Program-made: the position numbers and the translations under genes | Assembly (NCBI GenBank): GCA_963204915.1 | Contig: CAUJHS010000100.1 | Span: 1-33,016, forward strand | DNA length: 33,016 nt | Direction of reading: 5' to 3' | DNA from: Planctomycetota bacterium | Lineage (GTDB): Bacteria; Planctomycetota; Planctomycetia; Pirellulales; Pirellulaceae | Notes under the pieces: generated by a model | Database searches by the model: none | What the model was told of the DNA's origin: nothing | What the model saw: only the letters and a program-made list of their open reading frames with translations | Shown here: one piece after another, positions 21,924 to 31,088 of the stretch | Layout: every line of letters begins with the position of its first letter | How positions within the stretch are numbered: position 1 is the first letter of the stretch

Positions 21924-22649
21924 ATGGAGCACCATCACCTGCAGGAACTCATTGAGTTGGAAGAAGGCTATTGGTGGCATACCGCCAAACGCGCCTTGGC
22001 CGCGTCGCTGCTGGAGCGGCATTTTCCGCCGCCCGGCTTGATTGTGGAAGGCGGAATTGGTTCAGGCCGAAACCTGGTCGAATTCCGTAGCCGCGGTTAT
22101 GACGTCGCCGGTTTCGACATCATGCCGCAGGCCGTTGAGCACGTGCGCACCCGCGGCATCGACCAAGCCGAAGTGCATGATTTGGGGCAACCTTGGCCCG
22201 TGGCCCAAGGTTCGGTCCGGGCGGTCGTCATGCTCGACGTGTTAGAGCACACGGCTGACCCCGTGCAAGTGCTGCAGCACGCCCGCGACACCCTAGCGCC
22301 TGGCGGCGGCGTGCTCATCACGGTGCCGGCGTATCCGTGGTTGTACAGCAATTGGGACAAACGGCTCGGGCACTATCGCCGGTACACCACGCGCGAGTTG
22401 GCCTTGCAAGCGAAGAAGGCTTCGTTGGAAGTTGTACGTCTGACACATTGGAACGCCTTTTCGCTGCCTGCGGCGGTCGTGGTTCGCATGATCGACCGCC
22501 TGCGCGGGCGCGACGCTCCCGCGGAGTTTCCTCGGGTTTCGCCTGGTATGAATCGGCTGCTGCAAACGGCGGCGGCCGTGGAGCGGGGTTGGCTCACGCG
22601 ATGCGGAGCGCCGTTTGGACTTTCCTTGGTGGGAGTTTTTCGCAAATGA
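21924..22649 (+). CDS. Class I SAM-dependent methyltransferase
   Basis: This is a 241-residue protein. The SAM-binding motif I is IVEGGIGSGRNLVEF (about 40-54), followed by the acidic end of strand 2 (VAGFDIMPQAVEHV) and VRAVVMLDVLEHTADPVQVL (motif III region), then LAPGGGVLITVPAYPWLYS, typical of Methyltransf_11/23 enzymes acting on sugars or lipids. I placed the start at ATG 21924; the upstream extension runs through the inverted repeat 21815-21887. Its stop overlaps the ATG of the GT2 gene by 4 bp (ATGA), so the two are translationally coupled. The N-terminal ELEEGYWWHTAKR is a motif of methyltransferases in polysaccharide clusters. The substrate is unknown. Confidence 0.88.
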   Translation: MEHHHLQELIELEEGYWWHTAKRALAASLLERHFPPPGLIVEGGIGSGRNLVEFRSRGYDVAGFDIMPQAVEHVRTRGIDQAEVHDLGQPWPVAQGSVRAVVMLDVLEHTADPVQVLQHARDTLAPGGGVLITVPAYPWLYSNWDKRLGHYRRYTTRELALQAKKASLEVVRLTHWNAFSLPAAVVVRMIDRLRGRDAPAEFPRVSPGMNRLLQTAAAVERGWLTRCGAPFGLSLVGVFRK

Positions 22650-23668
22650 TTCAAGCGATCGCCAGCCGTCGTCCTGCCGAGGAGATGCTCGTCTCGGTGG
22701 TCATGCCGCTTTACAACGAGGCCGCGGTGCTGCGCACTTTAACCTCGCTGGTCGAAGACGCACTTCAGGCGAGTCGTTGTCGTTATGAAATTGTGTACGT
22801 GAACGATGGGTCGCGCGACGCGAGCGCTGAGATTCTCGATGAGCTTGCCGCCAAGGATCCGCACATTCGCGTCGTGCATTTCTCGCGCAATTTTGGCCAC
22901 CAAGCCGCCGTTCAGGCGGGTTTGATGTTCGCCAGCGGCGACGCGGTGATCGTCATGGACTCGGACCTGCAAGACGACCCGCGCGCCATTCCTCAGTTTC
23001 TTGAACGGTGGCGCGAAGGCTACGATGTGGTTTACGCCGTACGAACGCATCGCAAAGAGAATGCGCTAAAACGTGGGCTGTTCTATGGCTTCTATCGCGT
23101 TTTGAATGCAGTTTCGGACACGCCCATTCCGAACGACGCAGGAAACTTTGGTCTGATTGATCGGCGCGTGGCGGAACATATCGTCCGCATGTATGACCGC
23201 GATCGGTTCTACCCCGGCTTGCGGCGGTGGGTCGGCTTTCGGCAAATCGGCGTGCCTGTGGAACGACTGGCGCGGCACGATGAAAAGCCGCGCGTCACGA
23301 TGCGGCAACTGTGGCGCCTGGCGAAGTCGGCGATCTTCTCGTTCTCGTCGTTCCCCTTGACGATGTTTTACGCCATCTCGGCGCTGTCGTTGCTTTCGTG
23401 CCTGGGACTGTGCGGGTTTACGCTGTACCACAAGTTATTTACGGGACTCGCGATTCCCGGATGGGCCTCGATGACCATCGCCGCTTCCTTCTTTGGCGCC
23501 ATCAACGCACTGGGGATCGGCATCCTGGGAGAGTACGTAACCCGCATTTACGATCAAGCCCGCGCGCGGCCGCTGTTCATCGTCGAACGCGAAGTGAACT
23601 TTGCTCAGCGCGAGCATGAACCGGTTGGCGCCCTGGGCGAATGGTCGCTTCCTCCCTTGCAGCGCTAA
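22646..23668 (+). CDS. GT2 glycosyltransferase, polyisoprenyl-phosphate sugar type (ArnC/GtrB-like)
   Basis: This is a 340-residue protein. The GT-A domain has VSVVMPLYNEAAVL (about 16-29), YVNDGSRDAS (51-60) and the metal-binding DSDLQDDP (105-112). NFGHQAAVQAGL and a DAGNFGLIDRRV segment are typical of enzymes that load a sugar onto undecaprenyl phosphate. Two C-terminal membrane helices follow (about 231-260 and 272-290), with GEYVTRIYDQARARPLFIVE, the hallmark end of GtrB/ArnC-type proteins. The start overlaps the methyltransferase stop. The product would be used by a GT-C enzyme, and such a gene follows after 6 bp. Together they suggest lipid-linked glycosylation of a periplasmic or pilus substrate. 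Confidence 0.92.
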   Translation: MIQAIASRRPAEEMLVSVVMPLYNEAAVLRTLTSLVEDALQASRCRYEIVYVNDGSRDASAEILDELAAKDPHIRVVHFSRNFGHQAAVQAGLMFASGDAVIVMDSDLQDDPRAIPQFLERWREGYDVVYAVRTHRKENALKRGLFYGFYRVLNAVSDTPIPNDAGNFGLIDRRVAEHIVRMYDRDRFYPGLRRWVGFRQIGVPVERLARHDEKPRVTMRQLWRLAKSAIFSFSSFPLTMFYAISALSLLSCLGLCGFTLYHKLFTGLAIPGWASMTIAASFFGAINALGIGILGEYVTRIYDQARARPLFIVEREVNFAQREHEPVGALGEWSLPPLQR

Positions 23669-23674
23669 CCACCC

Positions 23675-25333
23675 ATGATTCAACAACTCACGCCCGTCGG
23701 AGCGGCAACACCTCAACACGACGCGGCGCCTGTCGGCGGACTCCAACCCACGACGCGCATCGCCGTTCTGGTGCTGGTGGTCTTGCTGTTGAGTAACGGT
23801 CCGCTGTTCGTGTGCATGCCGTTGACCAACGACACCGCCTTGTATGACCTACAAGCCCGGGTGCTTCGCGAAGGCGGCGTGCTCTACCGCGACCTGCTTG
23901 AACCGAACTTGCCCGGTGTAGTCTGGATTCATGCGGCGGTGCGAACCTTTCTGGGCGAAAGCTCCGAAGCGATGCGGCTGTTCGATCTGGCGGCGTTTGC
24001 CGGCATCGTCTTATTGCTCGTTCACGGGTTGGGCATTACCGGCCGTTCACGAGCCGTGCAAACTTGGACCGCCGCGGCGTTGCTGCTTTTTTACTTCTCG
24101 ATCTCGGAATGGAGTCATTGCCAGCGCGATGTATGGCTTTTGCTCCCCGCGCTGGGCGGCCTGCACCTGCGCGTGCGCCAAAATCAACGCTGTGCGGGGC
24201 AAGCCTCGCTTAGCACACTGATTGCATGGGCGCTGCTCGAGGGTGTTGTCTGGGGCGCTGGCGTTTGGCTTAAACCCATGGTGATGTTGCCGGCGCTGGC
24301 CGCATGGCTGGTGAGCGCCGCCCTGACACGCAAGTTGCGTCCTCGGTTGTGCGATCTGGCGGGTTTGCTCGCAGGCGGTCTTCTGGCAGGAGCAGCCGGC
24401 GTCGCTTGGCTGTTCTGGACGGGCGCCTGGCCGCACTTCTGGCACACGTTGGTGGAATGGAATCCGCAATATTTCGCCGCAGGAAAAGAGCATTGGACGG
24501 CCTTGCGGTTCCTTGCGATGACGTCACGGTTCTTCCCTTGGATTCTGCTGCATTTGGTAGCGGCGCCACTCGCGGGTTACACCGTCTATCGTGGCGTTCA
24601 GCGCGCCTTCACCCGTCCGCCCGATGGTTTGTCGACTTGGCCGTTATTATTTGCCGCGTTCTATCTGGCATGGTTAGTGCAGGCGTTTTTCCTGCAACAC
24701 TTGTTTGATTACGTTCATGCTCCTGTGATCGTAATCGCCATTGCGTTGCTGGCCGGAACTCAAGTTCCCCATGCCTATGTCCGTCGATGGCGCTTCGCAG
24801 CCGCGATATTCCTGGGACTTGCCCTGCTGGTTTCGCCGGTGCTGAAGGGTGAACGTTTGGCGCTGTGGATGCGATGTTGGACCGAAGGGTCCAGCCCCGA
24901 AATCCGCAACGGACTAGCGCATGCGTGGCATCCCAACTGGGAAGACATGCACCACGTAACGGAATACTTGCGACAACAGAACCTGAAGGACGGGGAGTTA
25001 ACCTGTTACAACAACGATCTCGTTTATCTTTACAACGATTTGGGCCTGACTCCCTCGACCCGATATGTGTATCTCGAAACACTGTTTGTGTTTTTTCCTG
25101 ATCGCATGAGCGAAATGCGTAGGGCGGTGGCTCAAAGTCGTCACAAGTTCGTCGTGTCCGACATGACGGCGGTTGGCGTGCCTTACGCCATCGCCCAACG
25201 TGGCCCCAACGGCTGGAAAACCGAACTGCCCGAGACTTTTCCGCCCGAGTTGCGCGGGCGTTTTCCTTGGTCTTACCCCATCGTGTTTCGTTCGGGAAAT
25301 ATGCTGGTCCATCGCGTCCCGAGCAAGTCATAG
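23675..25333 (+). CDS. GT-C (family 39-like) membrane glycosyltransferase
   Basis: This 552-residue protein has an N-terminal cytoplasmic tail of about 27 residues and about ten membrane segments from 28 to 385, followed by a soluble C-terminal domain of about 160 residues. The first extracytoplasmic loop has LTNDTALYDLQARVLREGGV, with an Asp typical of the catalytic loop of PMT/ArnT-like enzymes, and LYRDLLEPNLPGVVWIHA. This family transfers sugars from polyprenyl-phosphate carriers to proteins or lipids at the outer face of the inner membrane. The gene begins 6 bp after the GT2 gene that probably makes its donor. The acceptor is unknown; Flp-like pilins or PEP-CTERM proteins are possible. 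Confidence 0.82.
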   Translation: MIQQLTPVGAATPQHDAAPVGGLQPTTRIAVLVLVVLLLSNGPLFVCMPLTNDTALYDLQARVLREGGVLYRDLLEPNLPGVVWIHAAVRTFLGESSEAMRLFDLAAFAGIVLLLVHGLGITGRSRAVQTWTAAALLLFYFSISEWSHCQRDVWLLLPALGGLHLRVRQNQRCAGQASLSTLIAWALLEGVVWGAGVWLKPMVMLPALAAWLVSAALTRKLRPRLCDLAGLLAGGLLAGAAGVAWLFWTGAWPHFWHTLVEWNPQYFAAGKEHWTALRFLAMTSRFFPWILLHLVAAPLAGYTVYRGVQRAFTRPPDGLSTWPLLFAAFYLAWLVQAFFLQHLFDYVHAPVIVIAIALLAGTQVPHAYVRRWRFAAAIFLGLALLVSPVLKGERLALWMRCWTEGSSPEIRNGLAHAWHPNWEDMHHVTEYLRQQNLKDGELTCYNNDLVYLYNDLGLTPSTRYVYLETLFVFFPDRMSEMRRAVAQSRHKFVVSDMTAVGVPYAIAQRGPNGWKTELPETFPPELRGRFPWSYPIVFRSGNMLVHRVPSKS

Positions 25334-25368
25334 CCTCGAAAAAGTCACAGCACGGTCCACACGAAAAT

Positions 25369-26640
25369 ATGAATCCCTCGCTTTACCTGCCGATCGTACG
25401 CAACGGCGTTTTCGCTTGCGCTTCGCTAGTTGCCTTGTTTGCAGGAGGATGCGGAACGGCGACGAGTTCCGCTCCCGCTCCAGGGGGCGAACTTGCGCAG
25501 GGACCGCCATCATCGGAAGTCGACGCATTCTCCGACGGCGCGGCGCCGCGCGCGGATGATGTCGAGGAGGAAGCTGAAAATCCGCTGGTTCGCGGCATTC
25601 AGCAAGCGTTACGCGCCTCGCCCCTTGCCGAGGAAGCAACCGGCCTGGAGGACGACTTGGAAGAGGCCGATGACTTGTTGAGCCGTGCGAAACAGTCCAA
25701 TCGCGAAGCGCTGCGCGAAGCCAATCGCCAGGTTCGCCTGCGAAACCACGGCTCGCCTAATGTGTTGTTCATCGTTGCCGAGGGCGTTTCTCGCGATGCG
25801 CTCGGAGTCTACGGTGCGGCGGACAATCCCACCGTGCATCTCGACGCGTTTGCGCAAGCGGGCGTGCGCTTCACCAACTTCACCGCCCCCTGGGAAGAGG
25901 ACATCTACTGGCGCCGCTTGTTAACGGGCCAACGAACCGACGATGTCGATGAATTGCCGCGCGGCCGCGTTTCCACGTTGTCGGCGCTCATGTGGCAAGG
26001 CGGATACACCACGCATCTCATTGGGGATTGCAGCGCCGGAGGACTGTTTGCTAACGTCGATCCGCGCGAATTCGAGTTCGATGACTGGGCGGGGCTGCGC
26101 GACCAGGCCGCCCTGGACGATTCCTTCCCTGATGTGTTGGAGGCCGCGGGCGGCGCCACGCTTCAGGTATCGGCCAATGCGAACGGAAAGGAAGGCATCA
26201 GCGCGGGCAAGCTGTTCACGAATGTCGCCAAAGCCCAATTGGCCCGGCTGCTCAAGGGAAGGCCGTTCTTCATGATCGTGGCGTATCCGCGGCATGTCGC
26301 GAATGACGTCAAGGAGTTGGATGCGGCGGTCGGCGAATTGATGGCGGAACTTGATAAGCTTAAGCTGTCGCGCCATACCGTGGTCATCTTTACGGGCACT
26401 GGCGATAAAAACTCCGCGACCGTTCCGGCGATACGACATTCGGCGCCGGCGCCCATGATTGTGCGACGCGCCGGGCAACAACCGCCGGGAGTGGTCAGCA
26501 GTCATGCCTGGGATGTGGCCGACGTGCTGCCCACCCTTGCCGACGCCGTTTCGGCCATCCATCGTCCGCGCAGCATTGAAGGCCGCTCGATGTGGCCGGA
26601 AGTTCGCCAACCCCAGCCCGAATCGCCCATCGATCCCTAA
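25369..26640 (+). CDS. Sulfatase-like lipoprotein lacking catalytic residues
   Basis: This is a 423-residue protein. A signal peptide with probable lipobox AGGC (Cys28) is followed by a low-complexity acidic linker (about 30-105) and a coiled-coil-like stretch (NREALREANRQVRLR). From residue ~129 the fold resembles the alkaline phosphatase/sulfatase superfamily: SPNVLFIVAEGVSRDALGVY, NPTVHLDAFAQAGVRFTNFT, LLTGQ, HTVVIFTGTGDK and DVADVLPTLADAV. The active-site features are gone. The first metal-site DD is EG, the C/S-X-P-S-R nucleophile motif is replaced by EDIYWRR, and the DNG near HTVVIFT is missing. It is therefore probably a non-catalytic, envelope-anchored binding protein. It sits between the glycosyltransferase and the M28 peptidase genes; the next gene overlaps its stop by 1 bp. 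Confidence 0.8.
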   Translation: MNPSLYLPIVRNGVFACASLVALFAGGCGTATSSAPAPGGELAQGPPSSEVDAFSDGAAPRADDVEEEAENPLVRGIQQALRASPLAEEATGLEDDLEEADDLLSRAKQSNREALREANRQVRLRNHGSPNVLFIVAEGVSRDALGVYGAADNPTVHLDAFAQAGVRFTNFTAPWEEDIYWRRLLTGQRTDDVDELPRGRVSTLSALMWQGGYTTHLIGDCSAGGLFANVDPREFEFDDWAGLRDQAALDDSFPDVLEAAGGATLQVSANANGKEGISAGKLFTNVAKAQLARLLKGRPFFMIVAYPRHVANDVKELDAAVGELMAELDKLKLSRHTVVIFTGTGDKNSATVPAIRHSAPAPMIVRRAGQQPPGVVSSHAWDVADVLPTLADAVSAIHRPRSIEGRSMWPEVRQPQPESPIDP

Positions 26641-28541
26641 TGCGTTGGACTTCACTCTTCGCGGCCTCAGTTGTGGCTGGGGCGGCGCTTACTACTTCGT
26701 TCCAGGGCCGGAGCGCCGAATCCGAATCCGCCGTGGCGCGCTTGCGCCGTCATGCGGAGTATTTGGCGTCCGATGAACTGGAAGGTCGCGGTCCCAAGAC
26801 GAAGGGCATCGACCGCGCCGCCGAATACATTGCCGCCCAGTTCGCCTCGGCAGGCTTACGCACGAACGCGTATCAAGGCCGAGCTTTTCAAGAGTTTTAC
26901 CTGTCGCGCGGGTATGCGCTTGGCAAGCCCAATCACGCCGAGATGGTCGGTCCCAAGGGCCAGCGCCTTGCGTTAGAGTTGGGACAATCGTTTACGCCGC
27001 TCGCCCTGGGAACGGCCGGTAAACTTGACTTCCCCTTGGCTTTTGTCGGATATGGAATCTCGGCGCCGGAACTTGGTTACGACGATTACGCCAAGATCGA
27101 CGTGCAAGGACGGGCCGTGATCGTGCTACGTCACGAACCTCAACAAGGCGACGAGCAGAGCGTTTTTGACGGTCAGCGAAACTCGCCCCACGCCTTCCTT
27201 TCACGCAAGCTCGCGGTGGCCGAACAACACGGCGCCAAGGCGGTCATCTTTTGCAACGATGGCTACAACCTTGGCGTTCGTGACAACGCCCCGGATAACG
27301 CCCAATTCACCGCCGACAAACTCTTGGAGTTCAACACAGGAGGCGGAGCGCCGCGCAGCTCTCTGCCGGCCCTTCACCTGCAACGCGACATTCTCGATAA
27401 GCTTCTTCACGCCGCCGGTGCGCCATCGCTCCTGGAGTTCGAGAAACGGGCCGACGAACGTCTCGAGACCAACTCGCGCGACCTTACCGGTTGGCGCATC
27501 CAGGGCGTCACCACCACGGTGCGCACGGGCAAGGCGCTCAAGAACGTGATTGGAGTGCTGCCTGGGGAAAACGGCCTGCAAAGTGAAGCGATCTTGATCG
27601 GCGCGCATTACGATCATCTCGGGCTCGGAGGCGATGGCTCGCTGGCGCCGTGGACTGTCGACATTCACAACGGAGCTGACGACAACGCCTCGGGTACAAC
27701 CGTCTTGTTGGAAGTCGCACGGCGACTCGCCGCCCAACAGCCGCGTTTGAAGCGCACGGTGGTGTTCGTAGCTTTCTCGGCCGAGGAAATGGGATTAATT
27801 GGCAGCGAACGCTACGTGCGCGCGCCGCTCATCCCCCTGGACCGCACGGTTGCGATGCTTAACTTAGATATGGTGGGTCGACTCCGCCAGAATCGCGTCA
27901 CGGTTTATGGTGTAGGAACCGCTTCCGAGTTTCAATCGCTCGTCACGCAACATGCCGGCCGGCAGGAACTCGCCGTGCGGCTTTCGCCGAGCGGCTATGG
28001 CCCCAGCGATCACGCCACCTTTCACGCCCGAGGCGTTCCGGTATTGCACTTTTTTACAGGCTTGCACGCCGATTATCACCGACCTAGCGACGACGCCGAC
28101 AAGCTCGATTACGCCGGAATGGATCGTATCGCCTCGATGGTGACCGAAATCGCGCGAGAACTGGCGAACCGCGAATCTCGCCCTTCGCCCAAACCAACGG
28201 ACTGGGTTGCGGACTTAGACTACGGCGACGACCTCGAAACAACCGACGCGACGCCCTCACCCCAAGAGCGCCAAGAGGAACGGCCCAGGTTGGGCGTCAT
28301 GCTTCGCTCAGCCGCCGTGCGGCAAGGCATACTGGTCGATTCTGTGATTGATGGAGGCCCCGCTCACCGCGCAGGGCTACGCGCCGGCGATGTTATCTTG
28401 CGGGCGGATGACCAAACGATGGACGCTACGGCGCGTCTCCATCAGCAGCTCAAAACAAAAAAGCCCGGCGATTCTCTCATGCTGGAAGTCCAACGCGGCG
28501 ACCTGCAACTGCAACTGAAGGTGATCTTTGGTAGTCGTTGA
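26640..28541 (+). CDS. M28 family zinc peptidase with PA insert and C-terminal PDZ domain
   Basis: This is a 633-residue exported protein. It has a signal peptide (residues 1-24), then LASDELEGRGPKTKGIDRAA (typical of M28 start regions) and a PA-type insert (about 100-260). In the M28 catalytic domain all metal and catalytic residues are present: H323 in GAHYDHLG, D347 in NGADDNASG, E382/E383 in SAEEMGLIGS, D410 in LNLDMVGR and H480 in ADYHRPSDD. A PDZ domain follows at about 555-633 (RPRLGVMLRS, GGPAHRAGLRAGDVILR). It would be a periplasmic aminopeptidase-like enzyme. The start overlaps the stop of the sulfatase-like gene (TAATG), which implies translational coupling. The substrate is unknown. 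Confidence 0.93.
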   Translation: MRWTSLFAASVVAGAALTTSFQGRSAESESAVARLRRHAEYLASDELEGRGPKTKGIDRAAEYIAAQFASAGLRTNAYQGRAFQEFYLSRGYALGKPNHAEMVGPKGQRLALELGQSFTPLALGTAGKLDFPLAFVGYGISAPELGYDDYAKIDVQGRAVIVLRHEPQQGDEQSVFDGQRNSPHAFLSRKLAVAEQHGAKAVIFCNDGYNLGVRDNAPDNAQFTADKLLEFNTGGGAPRSSLPALHLQRDILDKLLHAAGAPSLLEFEKRADERLETNSRDLTGWRIQGVTTTVRTGKALKNVIGVLPGENGLQSEAILIGAHYDHLGLGGDGSLAPWTVDIHNGADDNASGTTVLLEVARRLAAQQPRLKRTVVFVAFSAEEMGLIGSERYVRAPLIPLDRTVAMLNLDMVGRLRQNRVTVYGVGTASEFQSLVTQHAGRQELAVRLSPSGYGPSDHATFHARGVPVLHFFTGLHADYHRPSDDADKLDYAGMDRIASMVTEIARELANRESRPSPKPTDWVADLDYGDDLETTDATPSPQERQEERPRLGVMLRSAAVRQGILVDSVIDGGPAHRAGLRAGDVILRADDQTMDATARLHQQLKTKKPGDSLMLEVQRGDLQLQLKVIFGSR

Positions 28542-28564
28542 GCGCCGAATACCGTGCGGGCCAT

Positions 28565-28611
28565 GTTACGCACTCGCGGCTCGTGTAGCGCCGTTCCGCG
28601 CGTAGCGTAAC
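28565..28611. repeat. Inverted repeat 3' of the M28 gene
   Basis: The outer arms gttacgc (28565-28571) and gcgtaac (28605-28611) are perfect complements; pairing continues inwards with mismatches (actcgcgg against ccgcgcgt). It may act as a terminator for the convergent genes, though no T-run follows. Confidence 0.45.
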
Positions 28612-28615
28612 CGTT

Positions 28616-28740
28616 AGAGCATATTTCATCGAGGTGTGGTGACTTCTTCCGTGCAGTCCACTCGCTCCGCGAGTGGTTTCCCGCACTCGCGGAGCGATGG
28701 CGCCACCTTGGGGGCGCCACACCTGCATGAAACGCGCTCT
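28616..28740. repeat. MITE-like palindromic element, copy 2
   Basis: The terminal 22-bp arms (28616-28637 and 28719-28740) match in 17 positions, with AGAGC, TTTCAT and AGGTGT shared. The left half and the right end align with copy 1 at 1069-1168. Copy 2 contains an extra ~25 bp in the centre, a second inverted copy of the cactcgc-type stem. It lies between the convergent M28 and YfhO-like genes, a typical harmless insertion place. Confidence 0.65.
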
Positions 28741-28757
28741 CGAGCCTAGCGACGACG

Positions 28758-31088
28758 TCAATTGTGCGGAACGGTCGAAGACGCTCCTGCCGAGGGATCG
28801 CTCGTGGCCTTTGGGCGTCGCAACACTCCGACGCATAATCCGAGGAGCGTCGTCACCGAGATAAGCCCGCCGAATAACAGGCCGGGAGGCTGATAGACCA
28901 TCTCGATCTGGTGCTTCCCCGCGGGTAGCGCTACCGCCCGAAACGCCAGGTTCGCCGGCAAGACACGGCTCCATTCCCCATTCACTTTGGCTCGCCAGCC
29001 GGGATACCACGTGTCAGTTAACACGACATACCCCGGTTGATCCAGCTCGGCTTCGATCACAACACGCGCCGGAGAGTATTCGCGAATCACCGCAGGACGG
29101 TACGCAGCGCGACGCCCTTGTGGCAGCACATCGGTCGTAAGCAGCACTTCTTGCCGAAGATCCATCTGGCGCAGAAGCTCAGGGGAAGCAAGATCTGGCG
29201 ATGGTGTGCGAACCTTTCCCACCACGAACGCACGTGGCATCGGCGTTTCGTTCTCCACCACATAGTATCGATACGTACGAGATTGACCGCGCAGCGAGAA
29301 TTCGGGCTTTCTTGTTCCGCTCGCAATAACACGCCAACCGGGCGGCAGCGCCGCAGGAAGCGACGACGCCACGGCGTAACGCACGCCAAATAAGTCGACG
29401 ATCGACTTGTGCAACGACGCCAAGTCAAGGCGTTCAAAGCCCATGAGCACGGGCGCCGGGTCGCGTCCTGGAGTCAGCGCGTCAATCGCCGAGACAAGAT
29501 GAGCCAGCGGCGCGGGTTCGTATCCTTGCACCTTCTGCAGACCTCGTTGCTCCGCTTCGCGATCGCTCAGGAGAGCTTGCTCGGCGAGCACGCGTTCATC
29601 TCGCGACACGTTCAAGTGAGCAAACATCGCTTCGACGGAATTGTTCGCAGTCGTCAGGGGGATGGTGCGCAACATGCCATGTGAGAACCAGGCCAGTTCG
29701 CTCACGCCCAGCGCCATCAGGAGCGCGACCAATCCTCGAGCGATCCTCATTCTTTGTTTCGTTGCGTTCGGACCTCCGCTGAACCAGCGTAGCAGGACAT
29801 CGACACCAACGGCTGCGAGGATCGCCAGCGCCACGGCGGCAAAAAACATCATGCGCGACGGCATGCGGAACAACGCCACGCCTGGAATCAACTCATAGCA
29901 GACGCGATAAAACGGACTGCTTGCGCCAAACGCAAAGGCGAAAGCTCCTACGATGAGCCAAAGCGGCCATTGGACGGCGCGTCGCCGCCAGGCTACCGCC
30001 GCGCCAACAAGCGCCAGACCCAGCGGCGCCACGCCGAAATAGCACAACGTCTCCCAGAAGAATCGTTGCGGACGTTGATAGGATTGGGCATCGCCCAGCG
30101 ACCACGGCAGGAAAAGCTGTTGCAGGTTCGCCAACTCGAGCCCCGTTCCGGATTCTTGCGCGGTCATCCCTCCGCCGCGCACCGACACTTGCGTGTAAAC
30201 CCAGATTGGCGCCAAATCAACGGCGGTTACGCCAATGGTGATGAGTCCTACGAATACCCAGCCGCGCAACAGACTAGCGGCCTTTTCGTACTGTTCGCTC
30301 CAGGCAAGGCGAATGCAGTCGACGAAGGCGGCGACCGTCAGCACAAGCGTCAAGTAGAATGTTTCTTGCGCGTGTCCGGCGAAGAACGAGAGCGCCAACA
30401 CCAAGGCGGTCAACGCCACGCCCCCTCTTTTTCGCTGACGCAGTCGGTCATAAGCCAGAAACGCCCAGGGAATCCAGGCGACAGCGCAAATCTGATTATA
30501 GTGCCCTTCGCCCACATGCGCTAGCCAGTAGGGAGCGCAGACCATAAACATCGCGCCTGCAGCGGCGGCCTGCCGGTCCAAGCTCCATCTTCGGCACAGC
30601 AAGTAAACGCCCCAAGCCGCCCAGATGTGGTGCAGCACGATGATCCAACTGATCCCCGCGGAAGGCTCGGCTACGAGAAGATAGCCCCAGTTCGGAGGAT
30701 ACACCCAAGCCGACTGCGGATTGCCAAGATGCGGCGCGCCGCACAAATTGTGCCAGCTCCACAACGGTGGTTGTTGGTGCTGCTTGACGGCATTCGCAGC
30801 AAACGATCTTGCGGCCAAAAAGTAGGAAGTCAGATCGTTATTTCCGTTGTGCTGGATCCCGACCAGCAGTTCGTGCGGACGCAGCACAAGCGGATGAAAC
30901 CCAGCCAGTGTCGCACCGAGGATCGCGGCGAGCACTCCCACGGCGTAGCGGAATCGCTGCCCGCGGGAAACGACTCTGGCAGGCGATTCCGCTTCCACAC
31001 GGAGGGTCGATGGCGGATCCGTCGACGCAAGTCCTTCAGTGTCACACAGCGTTGGCGCCATCGGTGCGCGAGGGGTTGGAAGGTTCAT
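28758..31088 (-). CDS. YfhO-like polytopic membrane protein
   Basis: This 776-residue protein has about 12 membrane segments between residues 50 and 470. A C-terminal extracytoplasmic beta domain (about 480-740) follows, then a final membrane helix. Family features include NNDLTSYFLAARSF and PLWSWHNLCGAPHLGNPQSA in the first loop, FFAGHAQETFY, GVALFRMPSRMMF, and the C-terminal GYVVLTDTWYPGWRAKVNGE and LPAGKHQIEMVYQPPGLLFG, which are typical of the YfhO family. Gram-positive YfhO is implicated in lipoteichoic acid glycosylation; in planctomycetes the role is unknown. Its start (31088, or ATG 31061) overlaps the end of the upstream GT2-GtrA gene by 47 or 20 bp, so the two are coupled. The upstream enzyme may supply the polyprenyl-phosphate sugar. 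Confidence 0.88.
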   Translation of the reverse strand: MNLPTPRAPMAPTLCDTEGLASTDPPSTLRVEAESPARVVSRGQRFRYAVGVLAAILGATLAGFHPLVLRPHELLVGIQHNGNNDLTSYFLAARSFAANAVKQHQQPPLWSWHNLCGAPHLGNPQSAWVYPPNWGYLLVAEPSAGISWIIVLHHIWAAWGVYLLCRRWSLDRQAAAAGAMFMVCAPYWLAHVGEGHYNQICAVAWIPWAFLAYDRLRQRKRGGVALTALVLALSFFAGHAQETFYLTLVLTVAAFVDCIRLAWSEQYEKAASLLRGWVFVGLITIGVTAVDLAPIWVYTQVSVRGGGMTAQESGTGLELANLQQLFLPWSLGDAQSYQRPQRFFWETLCYFGVAPLGLALVGAAVAWRRRAVQWPLWLIVGAFAFAFGASSPFYRVCYELIPGVALFRMPSRMMFFAAVALAILAAVGVDVLLRWFSGGPNATKQRMRIARGLVALLMALGVSELAWFSHGMLRTIPLTTANNSVEAMFAHLNVSRDERVLAEQALLSDREAEQRGLQKVQGYEPAPLAHLVSAIDALTPGRDPAPVLMGFERLDLASLHKSIVDLFGVRYAVASSLPAALPPGWRVIASGTRKPEFSLRGQSRTYRYYVVENETPMPRAFVVGKVRTPSPDLASPELLRQMDLRQEVLLTTDVLPQGRRAAYRPAVIREYSPARVVIEAELDQPGYVVLTDTWYPGWRAKVNGEWSRVLPANLAFRAVALPAGKHQIEMVYQPPGLLFGGLISVTTLLGLCVGVLRRPKATSDPSAGASSTVPHN

